Counted from the first letter of the stretch, positions 1-5,885 are shown. The stretch: DNA of 6,637 nt from Fimbriimonadales bacterium (GCA_025060055.1 JANXCK010000190.1:1-6637); one strand, 5' to 3'. A program made the numbers and translations. Notes: generated by a model from the letters alone, not told the origin.

Positions 1-1077
1 GCTGGGCAGAACTCGGTCGTCGTGCGCGTGCTGGAAGTGCCCAGAATGAGTCCTGCGGAACTTCGCCAGCACATGGACTGGGAAATCGGACGCAACATTC
101 CGTTTGCCGATACGCGCATCCAGTCCGCCTACGAAGTGGTGCAACGCCCTGGTGCCGACCCGAACGCCGACAACATGGAGGTCGTGCTGGCAGTGGCGCA
201 ACAGGACGCTGTTGATAGCCTCGTCGATATCGCCGATAAACTGGGGCTGGAACCTTACGCCATCGATGTCGAGCCCCTGGCACTGGCACGCAGCCTCCTG
301 CTCACTCAACCCGAGATGCAGACTCAGAATGTGGCGGTGGTCAATCTCGGCGCGGAGTCGACCTCTATCGACATTTACAGTCAGGGACTGCTGAGCTTCC
401 CGCGCATCTTGCCGACAGGGGGCAACATGCTCACACGCGCCGTCGCCGAGCGCCTGATGATTTCTGAGGCGGACGCCGAGCAGCTCAAGGTGCAGTTAGC
501 CGAGGTGCTGATGGATCAAATCCCTCGCGCGACGACGCCATTTGGCGTGCCCGGAGCGCCAAGCGGGTTCTACACGCCCGGCTTTGCGAGCGAGCCGACA
601 GTAGCGCCCGAACCCTCGCCGTTCATGACCCCCGGCTCGTTCTATACTCCCGAAGAGCCATCACCTGACATCCCACCGTCGCCTTTCACGACCCCCAACG
701 AGCCAGAGCCGACGCCTGAACCTGAAGCCGAACCCGCGCTCCCTGTACAGTCGCCCACAGACCCACGCAAAACGGAGGTCTTTTTAGCCATCTACCCGCT
801 GCTGGAGGAACTGGTGAGCGAAATTCGGCGCTCAGTGGAGTATTTCCGCAGTCGCAATCTGGACGCCGATGTGCAGCAGATTGTGCTGTGCGGCGGCGGG
901 GCGATGATGCCCAACCTCGATCAGTTTATTGCCTCTTCGGTGGGCATTCCCACCGTTGTGGGCAACCCTTATAAGGGTGTCCAGTTGCAAGTGAAGCGGT
1001 ATGGACCTGAGTATGTGGCGGCGAACGCGCACCTGATGGCAGTAGCGATTGGAATGGGGCTTCACGCCAGTTTCTAA
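1..1077 (+). CDS. pilM: PilM, actin-like type IV pilus assembly ATPase (5' partial)
   Basis: Cytoplasmic actin/FtsA-fold protein that nucleates the pilus alignment complex by binding the PilN tail. The reading frame is open from base 1. A GTG exists at base 22, but the residues on both sides of it already fit the PilM interior (a V-rich strand, then EVPRMSPAELRQHMDWEI and NIPF), so the true start and the first nucleotide-binding motif lie upstream. Counting from the window's first codon, 358 residues remain. The second phosphate-type motif VNLGAESTSID is at about 114-124 and has Asn where the family usually has Asp. The helix EIRRSVEYF is at 274-282, followed by the adenosine-type motif CGGGAMMPNLD at 297-307 and a normal C-terminus. 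A Pro-rich insert of about 84 residues (174-257) sits in a loop before that helix. The gene ends 16 bases before pilN. A GspL-type protein is less likely because PilM and PilN are separate genes. Confidence 0.9.
   Translation, partial: AGQNSVVVRVLEVPRMSPAELRQHMDWEIGRNIPFADTRIQSAYEVVQRPGADPNADNMEVVLAVAQQDAVDSLVDIADKLGLEPYAIDVEPLALARSLLLTQPEMQTQNVAVVNLGAESTSIDIYSQGLLSFPRILPTGGNMLTRAVAERLMISEADAEQLKVQLAEVLMDQIPRATTPFGVPGAPSGFYTPGFASEPTVAPEPSPFMTPGSFYTPEEPSPDIPPSPFTTPNEPEPTPEPEAEPALPVQSPTDPRKTEVFLAIYPLLEELVSEIRRSVEYFRSRNLDADVQQIVLCGGGAMMPNLDQFIASSVGIPTVVGNPYKGVQLQVKRYGPEYVAANAHLMAVAIGMGLHASF
520..771 (+). repeat. Pro-rich low-complexity insert in PilM
   Basis: This in-frame stretch codes about 84 residues rich in Pro, Glu, Ser and Thr, inserted between the EADAEQLK helix and the EIRRS helix of PilM. 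It has degenerate internal repeats: the PF-x-[VT]-P unit appears three times (PFGVP, PFMTP, PFTTP), and FYTP appears twice, each after a Gly-Ser or Ser-Gly pair. It ends in an acidic Pro-Glu run (PEPTPEPEAEP). The domain parts on both sides keep family motifs, so this looks like a disordered loop extension and not a frameshift. Confidence 0.8.
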
Positions 1078-1083
1078 GGGAGG
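1078..1083 (+). promoter_or_regulatory. Ribosome binding site of pilN
   Basis: GGGAGG directly follows the pilM stop codon, 10 bases before the ATG at 1094. It selects that ATG over the in-frame TTG at 1049, which lies inside pilM and has no such site. Confidence 0.75.
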
Positions 1084-1093
1084 CAGCGACACG

Positions 1094-1894
1094 ATGAAAC
1101 TGAACTTAGTGCCCGCCTATGTGCGTCAGCGGAAAGTCAACAAGCAGATTATCGCCTTGCTGGTGCTGCTGTTTTTCGTCGTCAACGCGGGGATGGCGTT
1201 CTGGATGGTGAGCGTGCAAGGCAAGCTCCGCGAACTCCAAACCCGAAAAAGCGATTTGGAAATGCAGGCGCAGCAGGTCGATAGCCTCTATAATCAGGCG
1301 AACATGCTCATCGACTCGGCAGCGATAGCGCTGGGCAAGACCGAGTGGGTCAAGCGTGTGGAACAGCACAACTTGAAGTACCCCGAACTGTTCAGCGAGG
1401 TCAGCCGATACACCTCGCCGCGTGTGCGCTACGCACAGATGCGCGTGGAGCAGGGCAACCAGTTGCAGATTGCCGCGTTCACCAAAGGCATTCGGGAGTT
1501 GGGGCTGTACTTGCAGACGATGTATAACTGCCCGCTGTTTACGGCGGTAAGCCTAACGGAGGCGGCGTTGCCAGGCTACCCGCCGAATGTGGACATGAGT
1601 AACTTGGGCAGTGGGTTCGGCTTAGGCGCACCGTTGCCTGCGCCGGGTGGCGGCGCCCTTGCCATACCTCCCGCATTTGGGGGCGGGTTCGCCGCAGGCG
1701 GCGAGCAGATGGGCGGCTCGCCTGCGAACCTCATGCCGTTTCGCGTGGTGGCGTACCTCAAGGAACCGATTGCCCTGCCGACCCCACCTGCCAGCGTGCC
1801 CGGAATCACGCTGAGCGGCGATATGGGCGGCGGTTTCGCGCTGGGCGGCGTGGGCGGCGCGCCCCCCGCAGGCTTCGGCGGACGCGGCATCTGA
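1094..1894 (+). CDS. pilN: PilN, inner-membrane alignment-complex protein with Gly-rich insert and tail
   Basis: Bitopic inner-membrane protein that links cytoplasmic PilM to periplasmic PilO. The 266-residue product starts MKLNLVPAY. LNLVP matches the [IL]NLLP-type PilM-binding motif of PilN tails, which supports this start along with the ribosome binding site. One membrane segment (about 19-41) is followed by a heptad-like helix (about 42-78) and a ferredoxin-like periplasmic domain beginning near residue 100 (VRYAQMRVEQ, then a helix IRELGLYLQTMY). A Gly/Ala/Pro-rich insert (about 165-212) divides that domain from its last strand (MPFRVVAYLKEPI, 214-226). A second Gly-rich tail (about 238-266) ends FGGRGI. 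The usual PilN is near 180-220 residues, so the extra length is mostly low complexity. The pilO gene follows after 13 bases, so the two are probably co-transcribed and translated together. Confidence 0.88.
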   Translation: MKLNLVPAYVRQRKVNKQIIALLVLLFFVVNAGMAFWMVSVQGKLRELQTRKSDLEMQAQQVDSLYNQANMLIDSAAIALGKTEWVKRVEQHNLKYPELFSEVSRYTSPRVRYAQMRVEQGNQLQIAAFTKGIRELGLYLQTMYNCPLFTAVSLTEAALPGYPPNVDMSNLGSGFGLGAPLPAPGGGALAIPPAFGGGFAAGGEQMGGSPANLMPFRVVAYLKEPIALPTPPASVPGITLSGDMGGGFALGGVGGAPPAGFGGRGI

Positions 1895-1900
1895 AGGAGT
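1894..1900 (+). promoter_or_regulatory. Ribosome binding site of pilO
   Basis: AAGGAGT overlaps the last base of the pilN stop codon and lies 7 bases before the ATG at 1908. It overlaps the in-frame GTG at 1899, so that GTG cannot be the start. The overlap with the pilN stop suggests translational coupling. Confidence 0.75.
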
Positions 1901-1907
1901 GTGGCGT

Positions 1908-2603
1908 ATGAAAGGCTTGAGCATGTTTGCGAAGGTTTCTATTGGACTGGTCGCTACAATTGTCGTCGCTGCCGCCATCTTCTTGCTGGGCATCCGCCCC
2001 ACGCTGCAGAACATCCAATATCACGAGGAGAACATCGCGCTGCTGGAACAGAAAGTGGCGCAGATTCCGCGGGCACAGCAACTGGTGCAGCGCGCCCAGC
2101 AGCGTGTTGAGCAGGCGAACCGCGACTTAGCGCTGATTGACCGCAAGAAGATGCCCGTGAACACCATCGACCTCAGCGATCGCCTCAAGGCATGGATGCA
2201 GTACCCCGACATGACGCGCGAAATCGCCAAGAAGCTGGAGGCGTGGCCCCTCAAGACGGGCGTGCAGCGTCTTTACGAGGTGCGCTTGCCCCCGCCGCCC
2301 AACGACCCGAACGCCATCCCCGCGCTCGTGCTGGTGTACCCCTTCGGCAGAGTGCAGGTGCGCGCCTCGTCCTTCGAGGGACTGCTCAACCATGTCCGAA
2401 AATGGAACGAGGTGCCGAACTTGGTGGTGCTGGTGGACGGATTGGAGATTTCGGGGATGAGTCCGCAACTGTTCGGCAGCTACACGCTGACCGTGTTTGT
2501 CTACCCGCGCATGAAGGGTGGGCAGCCTGGTCCGAATGTGCCGTCTTCGCCACAGGGGCAGGGCGGTGGTGCGCCTGGTGGGTTCGGGCTTTCGGGTCCC
2601 TAA
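1908..2603 (+). CDS. pilO: PilO, inner-membrane alignment-complex protein
   Basis: Partner of PilN: a bitopic protein whose periplasmic ferredoxin-like domain pairs with PilN and contacts PilP. The 231-residue product has a short cytoplasmic tail, one membrane segment (about 8-28, SIGLVATIVVAAAIFLLGI) and a long polar coiled coil (about 33-80, with ALLEQKVAQI and QRAQQRVEQANRD). A linker leads to a ferredoxin-like domain at about 133-201, with strands VLVYPFGRVQVRAS and YTLTVFVYP around a helix GLLNHVRKWNEV. This strand-helix-strand order and the size fit the PilO/GspM family. A Gly/Pro-rich tail (203-231) goes beyond the normal family end. The start is an ATG placed by its ribosome binding site; another ATG five codons on is less well spaced. 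No catalytic residues are expected. Forty-eight bases separate it from the next gene. Confidence 0.87.
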   Translation: MKGLSMFAKVSIGLVATIVVAAAIFLLGIRPTLQNIQYHEENIALLEQKVAQIPRAQQLVQRAQQRVEQANRDLALIDRKKMPVNTIDLSDRLKAWMQYPDMTREIAKKLEAWPLKTGVQRLYEVRLPPPPNDPNAIPALVLVYPFGRVQVRASSFEGLLNHVRKWNEVPNLVVLVDGLEISGMSPQLFGSYTLTVFVYPRMKGGQPGPNVPSSPQGQGGGAPGGFGLSGP

Positions 2604-2637
2604 GATGGGCAGGAATCTGGCGTGAGCGTGCGAATGA

Positions 2638-2645
2638 AGAGGTGA
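2638..2645 (+). promoter_or_regulatory. Ribosome binding site of the pilP-like gene
   Basis: AGAGGTGA lies 6 bases before the ATG at 2652. It contains the anti-16S core GAGGTGA and supports that start. Confidence 0.7.
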
Positions 2646-2651
2646 GCCACG

Positions 2652-3362
2652 ATGAAGAAGGAAACTCAGATAGCGTTAGCCGTTGCGGTGATTGTGTTGG
2701 TGATAGCAGTGGTGGCGCTGCTTTTCGTATTCAGTGGCGGCGGGGGCGAGGATATGGCGTCGTCGCCCTCGCCTCAGCCGCCCGCGTATGACCGCGACAC
2801 GGGGCTTCCGATGCCCCCACCGACGGGCGGCGGGCTAACGCCTGCACCTGCTGCCCCTGTGCCGTCGCAGCAAGCGACGCGTGCCCCGTTCAAGCCGCGG
2901 CGCGACCCGTTCGCCCCGTTGCCCGAAGAGGTGGAGGCGATGCAAGCCGATGCTTTCGACCCCTCGCGCTACTTCGTGCTGGCAAGCCCGCCCAAGCCGC
3001 CTCGGGTCGAACTGCCTGAACCCTACGAACCGCAACCCCGACGGCGCGTCGCTGGCGTCATCATCGGGACGACGGTCTCGGCAATCTTAGAGCAGGAGGG
3101 CGAGCTGCCACGCATCGTCTACCCTGGCGACATGGTGGGCGAGTTCCGCGTGGTCTCAATCACCGAGAATGGGGTTGTGCTGCGCCGCCCGAAGGGCAAC
3201 CCGCGCGAAGTGCGAGTGCCGCTTGAGCCTGCGGGCAACCTCAGCGGCGCTTCTGGAACAGGCGGTGGCGGCGCCGGACGCGCCCCTGGCGCGCCGCCGA
3301 GCGCACCCGGATTAGGCGTTCCCGGCGGTCGTGGCGGCGGTGGGCGCGGACCTGAGTTTTAG
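2652..3362 (+). CDS. pilP: PilP/GspC-like periplasmic linker, membrane-anchored
   Basis: Likely bridge between the PilN/PilO inner-membrane complex and the secretin. The 236-residue product begins MKKETQ, then has a strong membrane helix (about 7-27), a Pro/Gly-rich linker (about 29-78) and the family motif RRDPFAPL (83-90). The globular domain at about 130-193 has the PilP/GspC homology-region pattern: RRVAGVIIGTTVSAILEQ, then VYPGDMVGEFRVVSI, then GVVLRR. Such a domain binds the secretin N0 region. There is no cysteine near the N-terminus, so unlike proteobacterial PilP this is not a lipoprotein; the topology is that of GspC. The last 40 residues are Gly/Pro/Arg-rich and look disordered. 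Operon position, between pilO and the secretin genes, is exactly that of pilP. A GspC label is the main alternative; I prefer PilP because of the neighbours. Confidence 0.78.
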   Translation: MKKETQIALAVAVIVLVIAVVALLFVFSGGGGEDMASSPSPQPPAYDRDTGLPMPPPTGGGLTPAPAAPVPSQQATRAPFKPRRDPFAPLPEEVEAMQADAFDPSRYFVLASPPKPPRVELPEPYEPQPRRRVAGVIIGTTVSAILEQEGELPRIVYPGDMVGEFRVVSITENGVVLRRPKGNPREVRVPLEPAGNLSGASGTGGGGAGRAPGAPPSAPGLGVPGGRGGGGRGPEF

Positions 3363-3396
3363 AAACATAGCTCGCGCTCAAGCGTATCTATTTGAT

Positions 3397-3402
3397 GGAG
3401 GT
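3397..3402 (+). promoter_or_regulatory. Ribosome binding site of the STN-domain gene
   Basis: GGAGGT lies 9 bases before the ATG at 3412. It favours that ATG over a second ATG two codons later, and over an upstream in-frame GTG at 3331 that lies inside the previous gene. Confidence 0.75.
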
Positions 3403-3411
3403 AGAACGACG

Positions 3412-4161
3412 ATGAAAATGAAACTGGCTTTGCTAATAACACTTGTGGTGGCGGCGCAAGCCGCGCCTCTTATGGCGCAGGGCGGCGGACAGCAAGACCC
3501 GACCGAGCGCCGCGTCACGCTCAAGTACGAGCAGGCAGATGTGCGGTTCGTGCTGAAGCAACTTTTCGACAGCGTAGGGCTTAACTACACGCTCGACCCG
3601 AATGTGCAAGGCACGGTGACCATCTCGGTGACCGATGTGCCGTTCAAAGTGGCGCTGGATAGCATTCTGCGCCCGCTGGGTCTTACCTATCGCGAGGAGG
3701 GCGGTGTCTACTATATCACCGTGCGCCAGCCTGAAGAGGCTCCTGCGATCCGCGAGGGCGAAATCGCGCCCGAAGCGGAATCGCCCCGCCTTAACTTGCC
3801 TGAGAAAATCCAGCTGAACTACGCCAGCCCTACCCTAATTGCAGCGCTGCTGGGTGGCAACTTGATTCAGTATGCGCAGTACGAGATTGGCGCAGCAGGC
3901 GGGATGGGCGGTTTTGGTGGTTTCGGCGGGTTTGGCGGTCTGGGCGGCCTTGGCGGCTTCGGTGGTCTGGGCGGCTTTGGCGGCTTCGGTGGTGGTCTGG
4001 GCGGCTTTGGTGGCCTTGGCGGCTTCGGCGGCTTTGGTGGCGGTTTAGGTGGCTTCGGCGGCTTCGGCGGAGGCAGCTTCGGTGGCGGTTTCGGCGGGGG
4101 CTTCCGCGGGGGCGGCTTCGGCGGAGGCGGCTTCGGCGGCGGAGGTGGCTTCGGACGCTGA
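3412..4161 (+). CDS. Secreted STN-domain protein with Gly-Phe/Leu repeat tail; truncated secretin paralogue
   Basis: The 249-residue product has a signal peptide (about 1-22, ending PLMAQ) and an STN/secretin N0 domain at about 35-103 (VTLKYEQADVRFVLKQLF, then VTISVTDVPFKVALDSIL, then GVYYITV). An acidic linker (about 105-125) leads to EKIQLNYASPTLIAALLGG (131-149), which resembles the first strand and helix of a secretin N1 domain. From residue 163 on it is almost only glycine with Phe or Leu every third residue. No secretin barrel follows. The next gene repeats the same order (STN, linker, N1 start, Gly-rich segment) but continues into the rest of N1 and the barrel, so this gene looks like a duplicated, shortened secretin. 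The short intergenic region holds no lost barrel sequence in another frame, which argues against a recent frameshift. STN modules bind PilP/GspC-type proteins or secretin rings, so it may be an accessory ring or periplasmic adaptor. I know of no named family for it; function is inferred. Confidence 0.82.
   Translation: MKMKLALLITLVVAAQAAPLMAQGGGQQDPTERRVTLKYEQADVRFVLKQLFDSVGLNYTLDPNVQGTVTISVTDVPFKVALDSILRPLGLTYREEGGVYYITVRQPEEAPAIREGEIAPEAESPRLNLPEKIQLNYASPTLIAALLGGNLIQYAQYEIGAAGGMGGFGGFGGFGGLGGLGGFGGLGGFGGFGGGLGGFGGLGGFGGFGGGLGGFGGFGGGSFGGGFGGGFRGGGFGGGGFGGGGGFGR
3898..4158 (+). repeat. Coding [F/L]-Gly-Gly triplet repeat
   Basis: Eighty-seven codons give 60 Gly, 17 Phe, 6 Leu, 2 Arg, 1 Met and 1 Ser. 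The unit is FGG or LGG for the first two thirds, then lengthens to FGGG, FGGGG and FGGGGG. At DNA level it is a degenerate 9-base repeat (GGCGGCTTC and variants) with longer exact copies: a 17-base match between 3964-3980 and 3994-4010, and another between 3946-3962 and 4012-4028. Glycine codons alternate GGC, GGT and GGG, so the protein pattern is kept while the DNA varies. Slippage here would change length in threes. Confidence 0.92.
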
Positions 4162-4181
4162 ACGCCGCTCACTCGTTCCCC

Positions 4182-4206
4182 GAGGGGCTGCTCCATACAG
4201 CCCCTC
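4182..4206 (+). promoter_or_regulatory. Perfect 9-bp hairpin between the STN gene and the secretin gene
   Basis: GAGGGGCTG (4182-4190) and CAGCCCCTC (4198-4206) are exact inverted repeats around a 7-base loop. The stem is GC-rich and would form in the mRNA. It sits 20 bases after the STN-gene stop and 12 bases before the secretin ribosome binding site. No T-run follows, so it is not a standard terminator. It could partly stop transcription or protect a processed mRNA end, setting the ratio of the two products; this role is inferred. Confidence 0.6.
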
Positions 4207-4218
4207 ACACGGTATCAC

Positions 4219-4227
4219 GGAGGAGGA
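4219..4227 (+). promoter_or_regulatory. Ribosome binding site of the secretin gene
   Basis: GGAGGAGGA lies 10 bases before the ATG at 4238 and is the strongest site in the window. It fixes the start there. The open frame runs back to 4049, but that part only reads the Gly repeat of the previous gene in another frame. Confidence 0.8.
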
Positions 4228-4237
4228 TCTATACGCA

Positions 4238-5860
4238 ATGAGAAAAGGAATCGGGAGCCTGCTATGGGTCTCCATGCTGACAGGATGTCTATGCCTAACG
4301 GCGTGGAGCGAGGACGACTACCTTGTGTCGATTGACTTGATGGATGCAGACCTTATCAAGGCGGTCAAGGCGATTGCCCAACAGGTCAAGGCAGAAGTTG
4401 TCTTTGAGCCAACCGATGAGCCGTACCAGCGGATTAGCCTCATCAAAATAGAGCAGAAGCCGTTTGAGCAGGTGTTGCGCTACTTGTGTCAGGCAGCAGG
4501 CGCTGTGTACCGCAAGGAGGCGAACGGCGTATATGTGATTAGCCCTGCACGCAAGAAGCAACAGATGGAGGCGCCGCTTGCTGCACCCACACCGCCCCCT
4601 GCAGAACCCCAAAAACCGCTGGTGGTTGTGGAGCGCATTCCGCTGCGCTACAGTCGCGCCTCCGACATCGTGCGCATCATCAAGACGGAGATGATGACCG
4701 ACGATCCGTTCGCGGAGTTGCGCGAGTTTTTGAACCGCACGCTGTATCAAAGCGCACCGGGCATGCAAGTGAGCGTACCACCCAGCGTACCCTTGCGCTT
4801 GGATGGCACGCCCGCTATCCCGTACAACAACACCCCTGCTACCCTTCCAAACGCACCCGCTGTCGCCCCGAACGCGCAGAATCCAGAGCCGGGTGAGGCA
4901 CAACGCGGGCGCGGAGGCGCAGGCGGCTTTGGGCAACCTGGCTTTGGCGGACAGCCCGGCTTTGGCGGACAGTTCGGCGGCGGGCAGCCCGGCGGGGTCG
5001 GCGGACAAGCACAAGCGGGAATCCTCATCCCTGAGAACCTCGATGGCATCGTCGCCAACGACATCGACAACTCGCTGATTGTGCGGGGCACGCCCGAAGC
5101 GATTGAGTATATCCGCCGAATCTTGCGCTTCCTTGACATCGCGCCGAAGCAGGTGCTTATCCGCGCCGAGTTTATTACCGTCTCACGCAACGACACTGAG
5201 AAGTTTGGCATCGACTGGAACCTCGCTCGGGTGAACCTGCAGGCGGGCGCGGCGGGTTTAGCCGACCGCTCTGATCCCATCTTCGTCAACTACGCTTCAG
5301 GCAACTTAGTGGCGAACTTGCGTGCCGCGCTCACGCAAGCACGCGGGCGCGTTGTGAACGCACCCATCGTTGTTACACAAAACAACAGCCCCGCCACTGT
5401 CGTATTCTCCACCACCGACTACATCGAGCAGCAGTTCGTAGTGTTCAACCAAGCGGGTCAGCCCACTACCTTCACGCAGCCTGTACCTATCCCCGTACCG
5501 ACCCAGCTGACCGTGACGCCACGCGTGAACGCAGATGGCACCATCACCCTCGCGCTCTTTCCCCAAATCTCGACAGTCGGCACTGTGCGCGTTGGCGCAC
5601 GCAACTTGCCGCGCTTCGAGACGCAGTTCGTGTTCACCGTGCGGCGCATCCGCAACGGAGAAACGATGGTGATTGGCGGGTTGGTCACGCGCAGTGACGA
5701 ATCCGAATCTGCCCGCGTACCCTTCTTGGCAGACTTGCCCGTAATCGGTCAGTTCTTCCGAAATCGCAAACGGAAAGTTGTCGAGACCGAGTTGCTGATT
5801 TTCATCACAGCGACGGTACTGGACGAAGAAGAGGGCTTGGGCAACACGCTGACGCCCTAA
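4238..5860 (+). CDS. pilQ: PilQ-type outer-membrane secretin
   Basis: Forms the multimeric outer-membrane channel for the pilus. The 540-residue product has an N-terminal export signal (1-24) with a possible lipobox LTGC (14-17). The STN/N0 domain is at about 30-102 (VSIDLMDADLIKAVKAIAQ, then ISLIKIEQKPFEQVLRYL, then GVYVISP). A Pro-rich linker leads to the first half of N1 (VERIPLRYSRASDIVRII, 131-148). A Pro/Gly/Gln-rich insert (about 152-260) splits N1, which resumes at 261-306 (ANDIDNSLIVRGTPEAIEY, then ILRFLDIAPKQV). The barrel domain (about 307-530) shows NAPIVVTQNNSPATVVF, LTVTPRVNADGTITL and the signature VPFLADLPVIGQFFRNRKRK, ending ELLIFITATVL. No AMIN domain is present, unlike many proteobacterial PilQ proteins. 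GspD (type II secretion) is the alternative; the pilM-N-O-P context favours PilQ. Confidence 0.92.
   Translation: MRKGIGSLLWVSMLTGCLCLTAWSEDDYLVSIDLMDADLIKAVKAIAQQVKAEVVFEPTDEPYQRISLIKIEQKPFEQVLRYLCQAAGAVYRKEANGVYVISPARKKQQMEAPLAAPTPPPAEPQKPLVVVERIPLRYSRASDIVRIIKTEMMTDDPFAELREFLNRTLYQSAPGMQVSVPPSVPLRLDGTPAIPYNNTPATLPNAPAVAPNAQNPEPGEAQRGRGGAGGFGQPGFGGQPGFGGQFGGGQPGGVGGQAQAGILIPENLDGIVANDIDNSLIVRGTPEAIEYIRRILRFLDIAPKQVLIRAEFITVSRNDTEKFGIDWNLARVNLQAGAAGLADRSDPIFVNYASGNLVANLRAALTQARGRVVNAPIVVTQNNSPATVVFSTTDYIEQQFVVFNQAGQPTTFTQPVPIPVPTQLTVTPRVNADGTITLALFPQISTVGTVRVGARNLPRFETQFVFTVRRIRNGETMVIGGLVTRSDESESARVPFLADLPVIGQFFRNRKRKVVETELLIFITATVLDEEEGLGNTLTP
4937..4972 (+). repeat. Tandem 18-base repeat within the PilQ insert
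   Basis: Two 18-base units, 4937-4954 and 4955-4972, differ at one base (CCT/CCC). Each codes Pro-Gly-Phe-Gly-Gly-Gln. Partial copies flank them (Gly-Phe-Gly-Gln before; Phe-Gly-Gly-Gly-Gln-Pro-Gly after). This looks like recent in-frame duplication inside the low-complexity segment that splits N1. Confidence 0.85.
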
Positions 5861-5885
5861 ACTGGCTGCGGATGTTGCGGTACGC

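Noticed and set aside
2604..2651. Two tiny open frames (6 and 3 codons) between pilO and the pilP-like gene
   Set aside because: They are too short to support and lack ribosome binding sites; the second overlaps the pilP-like gene's own site.
3363..3411. Possible promoter before the STN gene (TATCTA at about 3385)
   Set aside because: No matching -35 element at the right distance; the gap is short and the gene fits an operon.
3867..4208. Minus-strand open frame coding Pro-Lys-Pro-rich repeats
   Set aside because: It is the reverse complement of the FGG repeat; stop codons are rare in such GC-rich repeat DNA. There is no ribosome binding site or domain.
4049..4237. Open extension of the secretin frame upstream of its ATG, coding an Ala/Ser-rich stretch
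   Set aside because: It is the Gly-repeat DNA of the previous gene read in another frame. The secretin has a strong ribosome binding site and signal peptide at 4238.
4162..4237. Remains of a lost secretin barrel after the STN gene, which would make it a recent frameshift pseudogene
   Set aside because: The 76 bases hold no secretin-like sequence in any frame, and the gene has intact start, signal peptide and ribosome binding site.
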